Source: Chrysoperla carnea (taxonomy: Eukaryota; Arthropoda; Insecta; Neuroptera; Chrysopidae). From it: 64,000 bases of DNA. The position numbers and the translations under genes are program-made. The stretch is from positions 70,625,501 through 70,689,500 of the forward strand of contig NC_058341.1 of the NCBI RefSeq assembly GCF_905475395.1. The letters are read 5' to 3'. Below the pieces are notes generated by a model. The model was not told where the DNA came from. It did no database searches and saw nothing but the letters and a program-made list of their open reading frames with translations. Position 1 is the stretch's first letter; each line of letters opens with the position of its first letter. Positions 45,455-57,299 of this stretch are shown here, in pieces.

Positions 45455-46495
45455 TTATCATATTTACCACCCATCATTGATATAGTTGTTTATTGATCAT
45501 TTCCATGTGATTTATCAAAAATGAGCTTAGAGACTTACTTATAGTATCTCTAGTTAGCGAATGTCGATATTAATAAACTTTTTTGTCATTCATTTTTACA
45601 ATTTGGCGCTGACGCTTGACATAAGTCTATTTTTTCAGCTAGATGGAAACGTAATTTGACTCTCAGAGCCAGCGTCAAGCGTCATCATGAGGTTACATTA
45701 TTTAGTGTAGAGTGTTGTGTAGGTGTATTTTCATGCTGGCATTTGACTCTGAGTTTGAGTAGGTCACGTGTCCAGTTTAAGTCATGCTGAAATCTAGAAA
45801 AAACTTAGCAGCATTACATCGTAAAAAATTAAACATAGTTTTTTATTTACAGGATTGATTTTGATAGTAGAGTTCGTACAAAACGAAGTGGCACCGAGCA
45901 AGAGAGAGTGTATGATGTATATGTATGTGCACTCGTATCTACACTCTCTCTTGCTCGGTGCCACTTCGTTTTGTACGAACTCTATTGGGTACTGGATAAA
46001 TAAATTTACATTTAACTATCTAATTAGCCCACAATTAATAAACGTATTACCAGTCATTATGAATAAGTTGTTTACTTATTATTACGTGTTTTATCAAAAA
46101 TGAAGTTAGGGAGTTACTTTTAGTATGTATATCTCGAGATATCGACTACCGATTTCGACATTAAAAAATTTTCTTGTCACTCATTTTTAAAATTTGACAC
46201 TTGAAATACTCTGTTATTTTCAGCTAGATGGAATCCAAATTTGTGGCAAGAATTCAGAGCCAAGGATCATCATAAGGTAACATCATAAAGATGTAATTTC
46301 ATGATGACGCTTGACGCTGGCTTTGAGCGTCAAATATGGAATCCACCTAGCTGAAAAAAATAGAACTATGTCCAGCGTCAAATTGTAAAAAGGAGCGACT
46401 AAAAACAAAAAGTTTATTAATCCATAGCCTCAATTTTAATAAGACACGGTAATGATAAACAACTATATCCATGATGGGTGGAGAATATGAGCTTG
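45455..46495. mobile_element. Foldback element (TTTTTTCAGCTAGATGGA type) with a nested hairpin
   Basis: ACCACCCATCATTGATATAG, TTTTTTCAGCTAGATGGA and GCCAGCGTCAAGCGTCATCA on the left recur inverted at 46300-46490 (TGACGCTTGACGCTGGC, TCCACCTAGCTGAAAAAA, CATGATGGGTGG). The perfect hairpin 45868-45984 sits inside. Confidence 0.75.
45868..45984. repeat. Perfect hairpin: two 45-bp arms, 27-nt loop
   Basis: TAGAGTTCGTACAAAACGAA...GAGAGTGTA (45868-45912) is exactly complementary to 45940-45984. I found no mismatch across 45 pairs. The arms are less AT-rich than the surroundings. Confidence 0.95.
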
Positions 46496-46664
46496 GTAGA
46501 ACTAGACAAATATGAGTATCAACTGTTCCAAAAAATTCTTTGGAAATGGCAAAAAATTGAAAATAAAATTTTTTTAAATTAACCCTTCTCGTTTAATAAA
46601 ACATTAAAAAATATATATTATAAATTTATTTATCTAATACTCTCAAAATTAATAATGATAATAA

Positions 46665-47221
46665 CAAGTGAAAACAAACAATTGACTGAGTTAATTGTTG
46701 AAATACCATGCATAGTCAGTGTTGATTTCTTTATCACATTACACATACAAACATGTGACACGTACATAACTGATAATCAAGTATAGTACATTTTATAAAA
46801 TTTCCACCTAATTGGCGCCCTCACGGGTAAACAGTGATGTTTACGAAAAAATGTTTCAAACAAAAGTTGTTTAATTTTTTATAAGGAACATTTTTTTATA
46901 TTTAAACTTTTGTTCTATCTCTAACGGTTTACAAGATGGGTCCTACGGACCCAAGACCCAATGGACCTATGATGCTCATTTACGAACTTGATCTCACTTT
47001 TTGCGTCCTGAGTACGCTGTAAAAAGCTCGATATCTTTTTTCGTTTTTGAGTTATCGTGTCCACAGACGGACGGACGGACGGTCGGACGGACAACCGAAA
47101 ATGGACTAATTAGATGATTTTACCTATGACAAAATGTTTTTCCTAGCATCATTATTTTTAAGCGTTACAAACTTGGGACTAAACTTAATATACTATGTAT
47201 ATTTCATATATACATGGTATA
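46665..47221 (-). mobile_element. HINE-like element, copy 10
   Basis: CAAGTGAAAAC to ACATGGTATA, A-flanked, with clean GGAC microsatellite units. Short 3' form. By eye it is very close in sequence to copies 1 and 12. Confidence 0.9.
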
Positions 47222-47894
47222 AAAATAGGATATAGGTACTTTTCTATGATAAAAAGTCAGTTTAGGCCTATCACATAAAAACAGTCATATCACATATTAT
47301 AATTTATTTTTAATTAAAAACTATAATCTGTGATCTATTATATTGATAACTGGGAGCTGCAACTCGCCAACTGGCGATAATAATTCGTACTAATTAAAAC
47401 AAGAAGTGGGTCCGAATTAGTAGTTCCAATTTAGACTACCAGATAGCAATACTAGTACATACCATTTTTTAAGGCCAATCAAAATATTCAAATCAGTTAA
47501 TATTTAAAACAGGAAGTGGATCGCTTTTCAGTAGTTCTAATTTAGACCACCAGGTTACTTACCAATTATAATTTACCATTTAGAAAATGTTTTAGTTTCA
47601 TTATTAAACACTAGACTTCGCCACATATTTCAAATCCAAATAGCAATATTAATCGAAAATTTAAAATAAATAAACAAGTTTTAGTTTTGTATTGAGTAAA
47701 TATATTTTATTACGATTTAACAAAAAAAAAACAAATTTAGTACAAAGTTTTTACATATGAAACGAACAATTTTTCAAAATTAAATGATTACATTTTAATT
47801 TATTATTTAATAACTAACAAGAAAAACTGAACTGATTTTTAACTTAAAAAAAAGTTATTTACATACATTATCAAAATAAAACTGAAATATATTT
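47222..47894. other. Gene-free AT-rich sequence
   Basis: A loose direct repeat around AACAGGAAGTGGATCGC / AACAAGAAGTGGGTCCG (about 47399 and 47510). Nothing else recognised. Confidence 0.35.
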
Positions 47895-49254
47895 CGAGGA
47901 AAAATTATCTACCTAAATATTACAGTAATTCTAGCCGAAATGCTATATAGTAAATTGTAATTTTTGGGGAGAAACCCGACTTATTGGTTACCATTAGGGT
48001 TGGGTCCGTGCACAGGAATTATGTAAGAGAGGAGTTCAACCTTTTTCATCTTAGTTCATAATCAATAAAAACAAGTAACACATTTTTCGAGTAAGGTAAC
48101 TTTTTATTAGGTCAAAATATGACATGTTTTCCAACATTCTGTGCGCATCGACCTCTACATCGAGATGTATATCGAGCGAGGCTAAACTGATTGGAGGATC
48201 TTAAGATATTATCGACCTAAGCTATACTTTCTATAAAAAAAACGCACGCCTATACACAGAATATATTTTCTATAAAGTGCGTTTTTTTATGACACAGAGA
48301 TATCTTTCGATTTGGAAACGCATCTTTCTTGTAAATTTCGAGTGAATTTTTAACGTCCCGCCCGGCAAATGTCACGGTAATCACCGTGCAAAATAAAATA
48401 ATGTAACTCAAAAACTTGAGCGAAAGTCTTCATCGAAATATTTCAATTTATTGAGAAAGAGACAAGGAAATTTGATAAAATATTGCGATCATTCAGAAAT
48501 CGATTTATAATATATGCCTTTTTAAAATGTATCATAATAAAATTTTTTTACTAACTACATAAGACAAATTATAAACATTATCATATTATCATTAAATCCG
48601 GACATACAATTATTAATAATTCCAGGCCTTTTTCCTCTGAAGATAAAAAAAAAATCCGCTAAATGGCAACACTAGGGGGGAAGGGGTACAATTATATCCT
48701 GCCATTTACAGGATCTTTTTTTAATATTCAAAGGAAAAAGGCCAATTTTAAATGAATCAGCCTGTATATTTGAGCGTTGAGTCTATTATGACGCGAATCT
48801 TGGCTTTGTAATGGAATCAAGTTATCCACTAAAAAACAGTTTATATGGAAACCAAGATTATATCAATAAGATTCTAAATTTAATAATCAGTTCGACCATT
48901 TATGTCGACAAGCAAGCATCTCCTTCAAATACATAAACATTATGTAACTTTTTATATACATGAATAAATAATTTAAATATACATCTTCGGTGTTATAGCT
49001 TCCACAATTCTATAAATCGATTTCTGAATAATCACAATATTTTATCAAATTTCTTTGTCTCTTTCTTAACAAATTGAAATATTTTGATGAAGACTTTTGC
49101 GCTCAACTTTTTGAAGTAGACTGAATAGTGACTGAATGAAAAGATGAAAAAGTTTGAACTCCCTCCTTACATAATTCCTGTGCACGAACGCGTTTCGGCT
49201 AGGATTACTGTAATATTGTAGTTATGTAATATTTAGGTAGATAATTTTTCCTCG
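47895..49254. mobile_element. 1.36-kb foldback element directly 3' of the THAP gene
   Basis: Ends CGAGGAAAAATTATCTACCT and, inverted, the same sequence at 49235-49254. The arms also share GTGCACAGGAATTATGTAAG, GTTCAACCTTTTTCATC, GAAAGTCTTCATCGAAATAT and AGAAATCGATTTATA. The right end lies 22 bp beyond the THAP gene's stop codon. Confidence 0.85.
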
Positions 49255-49276
49255 ATACTCTAGGATGATTGTACTA

Positions 49277-52200
49277 CTATTTAAAATGAATACGTTTATG
49301 TTTATCTAAAGATGTTTGCTGCGTAAATCTTTTATTACAAATATCACATAAAAATGGTTTTTCTCCTGTGTGAATACGTTTATGTTTCACCAAACTACAT
49401 TGCTGAGTAAATCTTTTACTACAAACATCACATGAAAATGGTTTTTCCCCGCTATGAATTAATTTATGTGTAATTAAATAATGTCGATAAGTAAATGTTT
49501 TATCACAAATATCACATGAAAATGGTTTTTCTCCGCTATGAATCTGTTTATGTCTACCTAAAGTTCTTTGATTAGTAAATGATTTATTACAAACATCACA
49601 TGAAAATGGTTTTTCTCCACTGTGAATACGTTTATGTACAACTAAATTATGCTGATTAGCAAATCTTTTATTACAAATATCGCAAGAAAATGGTTTTTCC
49701 CCGGTGTGAATACGATTATGGTTAACTAAATTATGTTGATAAGCAAATGTTTTATTACAAAAATCACATGAAAATGATTTTTCTTCACTGTGAATACGTT
49801 TATGTTGAACTAAATTATGTTGATAAGTAAATGTTTTATTACAAATATCACATGCAAATGAATTTTCTCCACTATGAATCTTTTTATGCTTAACTAAATT
49901 ACTTTTCTCGGTAAAGGTTTTCTTACAAATATCACATGAAAATGGTTTCTCTCCACTATGAATCCGTTTGTGCGCAACTAAATTACCTTGCTGACTAAAT
50001 GTTTTATTACAAATATCACATAAAAATTGTTTTTGTCCACTATGAATCTGTTTATGTTTAACTAAAGAACTTTTCTCAGTAAATGTTTTTTTACAAATAT
50101 CACATGAAAACGGTTTTTCTCCACTGTGAATCCGTTTATGCTGAACTAAAGAACTTTGCTGAGTAAATGTTTTATTACAAACATCACATAAAAATGGTTT
50201 TTCTCCAGTGTGAATACGTTTATGTGTATTTAAATTACTTTTATAGTTAAATCTTTTATTACAAACATCACATGAAAATGATTGGTTTGTACTTGGAGTA
50301 TGAATTTCTTGTGATTCCAAAATAGATTTTTCATTTAATATTTCATCTTTAATAATCAGTTCTGTATGTAATTCTTGTTCAGGTTTAATATTTTCGTAGT
50401 TAATTGTACACAATTGTTGATCATTTTCACAAACACTCACAACACTATTAATATCATTGCTGTCTTCTTCTGGTGTTTCATTTTTAATTCGTTCAACTTC
50501 CATTACAACATTTTCATCGAATATTTCACTTTTAATCATCACTTCTTCATAATTAATCATACTTGTGTACAAATCTTGATCATTTTCATAAATTGGTTCT
50601 TGTTTTACATTTTTAATGCTGTTGTTAAGTATTTCTTCCTTCATTAAATCATTGCTGCCGTCTAATGTTTCCATATTAATCATTATTTCTGTAAAATTCG
50701 TATTTTTTGAAGTAGTTGCAGTGTTAGCTGTATTGAAAAACCGGGGCACAACTCCTTCTTTTAAAATTTTTCGAGCATTAGGCACCGTCGTTACATAAAA
50801 ATAGTTTTCCAAATCTTCCTTTAACTGTAATAAAAACATACAAATAATATATTAACAAGTGAAAACAAACAATTGACTGAGTTAATTGTTGAAATACCAT
50901 GCATAGTCAGTGTTGATTTCTTTATCACATTACACATACAAACATGTGACACATACATAACTGATAATCGAGTATAGTACATGTTATAAAATTTTCGCCT
51001 AATTTGCGCCCTCACGGGTAAACAGTGATGTTTACGAAAAAATGTTTCAAACAAAAGTTGTTTAATTTCTGATAAGGAACATTTTTTACATTTAAACTTT
51101 TGTTCTATCTCTAACGGTTTACAATATGGGTCCTACGGACCCAAGACCCAACATTTTTTACAACATTAATTATTGTTTGAGCATATAATTATATTTTAAA
51201 TAGTATGTATATCCTGTATATATGAAGTATATAGCAAGGTAAAAAAAAATATAGCAAGCAGAAGTTTTTATAGCCCGCTCACGACCTACAGAGTGAGTTT
51301 GCGTTCGTAAAGTTCAATTGAGTATTTTTAAACCGTTAGAGATAGAACAAAAGTTAAAATATAAAAAAATATTTCTTATAAAAAAATAAACAACTTTTGT
51401 TTGAAACATTTTTTCATAAACACCACTGTTTACCTGCGAAGGAGCAAATTAAGACAAAACTTTGGTTTTCATTTTCCACATAACTATAAAAGATAGAGTT
51501 GAAAATTTGCAGGTAGAATCAACTAATAGTTTTGTAAAACACTCTCGAAAAACTTTTCGAAATTTTCATAATTTTTGAAAGTATCTTCTAGGCGCTTTCA
51601 CAGGTAAACAATGATGTTTACAAAAAAATATTTCAAACAGTTGTGTATTTTTTTATAGGAAACATTTTTTACCCTGACATTTTTGCTCTGTCTCTAACGG
51701 CTTACAAGATAGGTCCTTTTTCATTTGATTGAATGAAAACAAAATTTTTAGGGTATTTTCTAGGCCCGTTCACGGGTAAACGGTGATGTTTATGTGTATT
51801 TTCTTTTGTTGGGGATGGAAGTATTCCAATAACGTGTTCATTCCAATAACAATGAATCAATTACCAGCTCCAGATAATCTTTATAATTAAAATAAGGGAA
51901 GTAGAAGAAAATTTATGATTTAAAAAAATTATAAAGTATTTAAATATAAACAAGTATTATTTTTCCCGATTCCTATCTGTATGTTTAGCTATTCGCTGTG
52001 TGCGTAGTCATGGTAGGGACAATAAAATCGATGCCAGCGCTTCCAGTGAAAAATTTTGGCGTTAAAGGGGGCTGTTATGACTAATTTGCAGTTCTTTAGA
52101 AATGTCAAATTAAAATTATTGTAAACACTAATTAATTAAACTTAATGCATTAAAAATTGTGAAAATAAGAAATCAAATTGCACAAATATTATTTTTCAAA

Positions 52201-53092
52201 TGTAAATTAACATAATTATTTATTTAAATTTGTGAGACAATAATATTAAATTTTCAATGTGAGTCTTAAATGCAATCCATACAATTATATATGCATCTAC
52301 ACAATTCTATAATTAAAGTAGTGTATCGTTACCATGGAAACGAAACTCACGCACAGAGCGAATAACATGTATTCGAATATTTGAATTATTGAAATTATTA
52401 ATTTGCAAATGATATTTACAATATTTATCAAAAAAAAAAACCGACAAATGTTTGGGGTACGAAACCCTAATCTCGTACTTGAAACATAACCAAGAACACT
52501 CCATTAAATTACATTTTTCCTTATAGCTCTCTCCCAATTGAACCGACTTTGACGATCATCGCCTGTTTTTTAGTTATTCAGGTACGGAATCCTAAATCGC
52601 ACTTGAAACATAGCTAAGAACGCTCTCTGTTAAATTACCTTCGAAGCAAATAAAAAAAACTTAAAATCGGTTCATCCGTTTAGGAGCTACGATGCCATAG
52701 GTTTAAATTCGGGGGTTAAAAATCGAGAGCACAATTTTTTAAGAGGTAAACTTTTTCATTTATATTACCAGCTAAACATTCCATATATTTTTTTAATTTT
52801 TCATTCACTGTCTCGGATTTCCGAGCTTTTTATGTTTTTACTACTCTAGGAACTGCACTATATATATGTATACACTTACATCAAAATGGTCTTCGCAACA
52901 ATAAGATTCAGTTTCAAGACGTTTATCAGGGCAATTAGCAGCAATACACCATTGTTTTCTCACTTCATCATTTTTGGGAACAGAAATAAAATGTTTTTCC
53001 GGAGTAGTATAAGTAGTGTTGCGACACGAAGGTACAAAACAATATTTGTTACTTTTGTGATTTGGTGAAGTATCAATATTGCTAAAATCCAT
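49277..53092 (-). CDS. THAP-domain protein with twelve C2H2 zinc fingers (2 exons, 586 aa)
   Basis: Exons are 53092-52880 (71 codons) and 50824-49277 (515 codons plus TAG), with donor GTAAGT, acceptor TTACAG and phase 0. The ATG at 53092 is the first in frame after an upstream TGA. Residues 1-101 form a THAP zinc domain: C18, C23, C66 and H69 as the C2CH ligands, W48, and a closing VVPRFF at 96-101, which matches the family's AVPTIF box and confirms the exon join. An acidic linker (about 105-250) has five PsiKxE SUMO-type motifs (VKQE 144, IKSE 168, IKNE 184, IKPE 217, IKDE 229) and an internal duplication around ENDQ-L-T-INYE. Twelve C2H2 fingers of 28 residues run from about residue 256 to the end, mostly joined by T/SGEKP linkers; the linkers after fingers 3, 5 and 6 are degenerate. 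Likely a nuclear sequence-specific DNA-binding regulator; target unknown. The single 2.06 kb intron contains HINE pieces. Confidence 0.9.
50856..51152 (-). mobile_element. HINE-like element, copy 11, 5'-truncated, in THAP gene intron
   Basis: Starts CAAGTGAAAAC and ends after GGACCCAAGACCCAA, so only the 3' half is present. It lies 31 bp from the exon 2 acceptor of the THAP zinc-finger gene. Further degenerate family pieces follow at about 51266-51453 (+) and 51588-51720 (-). Confidence 0.8.
51153..52443. other. THAP gene intron: degenerate HINE pieces and unassigned sequence
   Basis: CACTGTTTACC-type blocks at about 51266-51453 (+), 51588-51720 (-) and 51765-51800 (-) are HINE debris. The rest, 51800-52443, is AT-rich with no match. 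Confidence 0.45.
52444..52706 (+). repeat. Dispersed repeat with internal duplication, copy 1
   Basis: Two ~115-bp units each carrying ACTTGAAACATA and AAGAAC, followed by AAAATCGGTTCATCCGTTTA and GAGCTACGATGCCA. A second copy in the same orientation lies at 62263-62519. Confidence 0.7.
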
Positions 53093-54341
53093 TTGTCCGC
53101 ACTTATTTGTTAATTTTTTCTTTACCAAAAATTTTTTTATGTTAATTAATTTACTTCAAAACAAATATAACCTTAACCCTGATGGAACCATAAAATATAA
53201 TCATTTCTATTGGTCGAAACTACCAAAAACAAGGCTGCCTTAATATTATATTATGAGTGAGTAAGATAAATAGATATTGTGTTGACCCAAAAAAGACATA
53301 TACTAGTAATATCAATGCGATCAATACACAGACTATGGAGTGTAGAGTAAACTTTACTCTACACTCCATAACACAGACATTATAACCAAATATACCAACC
53401 TAATAAAAAAATTAAAGGAATAGGGAATATTCATGAAATTTAAATTTGGTTCCAATATTTTTCTTCCGAAACTTTAATTACTGGACATTTCAACTTAACC
53501 ATTATTTTAGTAATTAATATCTTTTTAACTACTTAAAATTAATTAATAAAAGTACAAATTCAGTGAGGGCATTTAAAAGTTTCTAAACAGGAAATTCAAA
53601 TTTTTATACGGGCGTGACATCATAGTAAGTAACAATGTAATAAGCTATTTTATAGGAAATGAAAATCTAATTCAGCTATAACTTTTCGGATATGGAACTT
53701 TTTGTAATTATCTCAGAAGAATACTAATTTTGCAGATCAAAGAATGACATAAATTTACATAATGATATCAATGAACCTGCGCTTATCATTTAAAAATTGG
53801 CATATTGACAACGTGCGCATGCGCAATAAAAGGAGAAAAAATTGAATTGAATTGATGAAAAAATTTAATTATTAGTTAATGTGAAAAATTTATGATCCAA
53901 AAATTGCGAATATTGAACGAACAATCATTGATTTGTTAAAATACATTGATTATGGAAGTAAAAAGAAGAAATAAATAGTATGGGGGGCTAACTTAATGAC
54001 AAATATTGTTTAATAAATAATAAATAAACAACGCTCGAACAAATTTTAATGGTCAAGCAATGAAAAACAAACAACGAACAATGGATTAAAATAGATTTAC
54101 AATTAATTAACCCGAAAAAAATTTTGTGTGGGGCCAAATTACATTAGCTTAATTAACAATCATAATTACGGCGATGCCATCCGTAAATCTATATAATATT
54201 CTATGTGTATAAAGTGACCTATAAAAAGGTTCCAATTAAAGTCAGTAGATATAGAATCATCATTAGACGAAGAACTTATATACGATATAAGAAAATAAAA
54301 ATTCAAAAATAAAAAAATTCTGGCGGGAAAAAGTTGATGAA
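53093..54341. other. Intergenic region between two - strand genes
   Basis: Should hold the THAP gene's promoter and the HMG-like gene's 3' UTR. A perfect palindrome lies at 53334-53370. No TATA box could be assigned with confidence. Confidence 0.4.
53334..53370. repeat. Perfect 18-bp-arm palindrome
   Basis: TATGGAGTGTAGAGTAAA, a single C, then its exact complement. It lies 240 bp upstream of the THAP gene's ATG. Confidence 0.9.
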
Positions 54342-56321
54342 CTATCTTTTTGTTATTAAAATAAAAAACATCATAACACCAAATAGAAAAACATTTGTGA
54401 CACGTTGCCAACGTACAGGACGTGCATGAGCAATAACACCCCCTTCTTGGAGCAGGGAAATGATTTGCGGAACACGCGGACTTTGTAGCATATGATGATG
54501 ATGAAGATGGTGCGGATAATCATTATAATTATCTTTATTCAAACGTGGAGTACAATCTTCACAAGTACAATCCTTCTCGCTTTGGGATGGTTTTAATAGG
54601 AAATACTTTAATCGATCGTGTAGCGGCATAGTACGCCATTGTTGTGCAGCCATACAAATCACATCTCTCATATTCTTTCGTTCATTTTTATGTTTCTAGA
54701 AAAAAATAGAATTAAATACTCCATTAAACGAGCTGAGAAAAAAAGACGAAATACTCTAAATTTTGACCTATAGAATCTATTTCGATAAAAATTTGGAATT
54801 AACCATTGTTCACCCTCTTGAACAAAAGTTGTATGGTGCCGAATGGTGCTTTTCTCAGGGAGTAGAAAAATGGCAACATGAATCGATAAAACGATGAAAT
54901 CCAAACAAAAAAAATAGTTTAAATATATGTCGAAAAATAAATACTTTCCGAGTTATTGGCGAATGAAATTCGGAGTATTTAACGTTAAATAACATATCAA
55001 TTGGACGTTTTTTGAAAAAATTATATCGTACACTTTTTAAAGTACTATAAAAAATCTTGAAAATGAAAAAAGTTTTAAGTCATTTGCATGAAAATTACCA
55101 GAGTTATAATGAATAGAAAGCTTCTCGTACTTTTTATTATTTTATTCAGAACAAAAATTGATGAAAAAATTAAAGACGTTTTGGATAACATTTTTTCGAA
55201 ATATTGAAATTTAATGCAAAACAAAAAAAAGTCTTTATCGTTAAATAAATCGAAAAATAATAAAGTTACAAAAAAAAGTTTGGAAGGTAACATATTCTGT
55301 GGAAAAAGAGGTAAATTTTTCCCCTTTAAACTTTTTTTGTAACTTTATTATTTTTCGAATTATTTAGGATAGATTAGGTTAGGTTAGAGTGGCTGTCCTG
55401 AGGTGGGACAGACTTAAACCATAGGGTCCTTCGAATAATTTAACTATAAGGACAATTTTTTGTTTTTTTCGAAATTTTTTTTTGCATTTAAATTGTAATA
55501 TTTCCAAAACGTCTTGAACTTTTGGCATGATGCCAGTACTTAAATAAAGTAAACTGGAAACCGGCAAGCATTAATTTTAGTTCCCGAGATAAATTCATCA
55601 GTTTTTGTGCTGAATAAAACATTAAAAAAAGGTACGAGAAACTTTCTTTTCATTATAACTCCGTTAATTTTCATGACAATAACTTGAAACTTTTTTCATT
55701 TTCAAGGTATTTTATAGTTCTTTAAAAAGTGAGTGATAAATAAAATAAACTGGAAACCGGCAAGCATTAATTTTAGTTCCCGAGATAAATTCATCAGTTT
55801 TTGTGCTGATGAATGCTAATTAAGAAACTTTAAAAAATGCTAATTAAGAAACTTTTTTCGTTTTTTCAAAAAACGTTCAATTTTTAAGTTATTTAAAGTT
55901 TAATACTCCGAATTTCAATAACCAATAACTCGGAATATACTTGAAGCACACTTTTTGCTTAGATTTCATCGTTTTATCGTTTCCCGTTGCCATTTCCAAC
56001 ATATATTTTCCACCCCCTGGGCAAAATCACCACTAGGCACCATATAAGTCAATCGGAGGTATAGGAAAGAATTTAGGAGGTTAGAGAAAAGCTTTATTCG
56101 AACATTTGTTTTTACACAAAAATGAAATTTACCCTAATAAAACTTTTAACAAAATTTCTATAGCCATGTTGTCTAGTTTGAGTTGATTTATTATTATATA
56201 CCTTTTTACTTTTCTTTTTATCATCCGTGGCCTGCCCAAAAAAAAAATAGGAATAATTTAATAAAAACAAAAACATTAACATTATTGTTTAAATTATATT
56301 TACCCAGTTTTGTTTAGCCAT
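54342..56321 (-). CDS. Small HMG-box-like protein with hydrophobic C-terminal segment (3 exons, 133 aa)
   Basis: Three exons on the - strand, 56321-56304 (18 nt), 56231-56202 (30 nt) and 54695-54342 (354 nt), join in phase 0 with GT donors (GTAAAT, GTATAT) and AG acceptors. The start MAKQNWATDDKKKSKKKHK is strongly basic. It runs into a segment reading VICMAAQQWRTMPLHDRLKY, which resembles the second and third helices of HMG boxes (small residues, W, then R/K..Y). Next come a Cys/Asp patch (CTCEDC), a His-rich run (HHLHHHH) and a C-terminal hydrophobic stretch (VFLFGVMMFFILI) just before the stop. I cannot name the family: HMG-like testis chromatin proteins are one possibility, but the hydrophobic end would be unusual, and the real 3' end might instead be spliced. 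The larger intron (54696-56201) is almost entirely a foldback repeat. The two tiny exons rest on phase agreement and splice motifs only. Confidence 0.6.
54770..56060. mobile_element. GGAACTAAAATTAA foldback filling the HMG-like gene's intron
   Basis: ATGGTGCCGAATGGTGCTTT and GGGAGTAGAAAAATGGCAAC on the left; ATGGTGCC (inverted) and CACCCCCTGGGCAAAATCAC on the right; inner arm TTAATTTTAGTTCCCG (present twice, an internal duplication near 55550-55810). A 65-bp insert lies at 55367-55431. Confidence 0.75.
55367..55431. mobile_element. 65-bp insert with TTAGG-like run and 11-bp flanking duplication
   Basis: GATTAGGTTAGGTTAGAGTG opens the insert. CGAATTATTTA (55356-55366) and CGAATAATTTA (55432-55442) flank it, one mismatch, in a spot where other family copies are uninterrupted. 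Confidence 0.6.
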
Positions 56322-56750
56322 TAAACGAAAATTTTATAAAATAAAAACTATTCTATAAAATAAACTTTTGTATTTGTTAGTCATATTTTCCAAAAAGGTT
56401 TTTAAATAGAAAGCAATTTTTATGTATAAATATAAAATTGATTTTATTTGATCATATATCCATGGAAATGACGAATAAATACATCCAAATATATACTGAC
56501 AGGAAAATGAAGTTGGTTTTTGAAAATGTTTACAAGTACGTAAAATATGAACGTATAAAATTACTAATTAAACAAAGAGGAAGATATAGGTTAGTGACGT
56601 AATTTACCGATATATTTCCATAGAGATTAGATATAAAACTTTGTTTGCTAAAAAGGAGATGGGCAACAATCTTTGAATGCTTATAGCTTTTTCGTTTTTA
56701 AGAGCGTATTATGAGCGCCAGGGCAATTTTGGATAAAAGGCTTGATTTTT

Positions 56751-57299
56751 TATACCATGCATATATGAAAAATACATAGTATATTAAGTTTAGTCTCAAG
56801 TTTGTAACGCTTAAAAATAATGAAGCTACGAAAAAAATTTTGCCATAGGTGTTCATAAAATCACCTAATTAGTCCCATTCCGGCTGTCCGTCCGTCCGTC
56901 TGTGGACACGATAACTCAAAAACGAAAAAATATATCGAGCTGAAATTTTTACAGCGTACTCAGGACGTAAAAAGTGAGGTCAAGTTCGTAAATGAGCATC
57001 ATAGGTCAATTGGGTCTTGGGTCCGTAGGACCCATCTTGTAAACCGTTAGAGATAGAACAAAAGTTTAAATGTTCCTTATCAAAACTTAAACAACTTTTG
57101 TTTGCAACATTTTTTCGTAAACATCACTGTTTACCCGTGAGGGCGCCAATTAGGCGGAAATTTTATAATAATATGTACTATACTTGATTATCAGTTATGT
57201 ATGTGTCCCATGTTTGTATGTGCAATGTGATAAAGAAATCAACACTAACTATGCATGGTATTTCAACAATTAACTCAGTCAATTGATTGTTTTCACTTG
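56751..57299 (+). mobile_element. HINE-like element, copy 12
   Basis: TATACCATGCATATATG to TTTTCACTTG, T-flanked. Short 3' form. It lies between the divergent HMG-like gene and the partial gene at 58981. Confidence 0.9.

Noticed and set aside
50375-50798. Open frames on the + strand opposite the THAP zinc-finger exon (50375-50647, 50616-50798)
   Set aside because: They are mirror frames of the - strand acidic linker; composition (Phe/Ile/Asn-rich) and lack of family similarity mark them as shadows.
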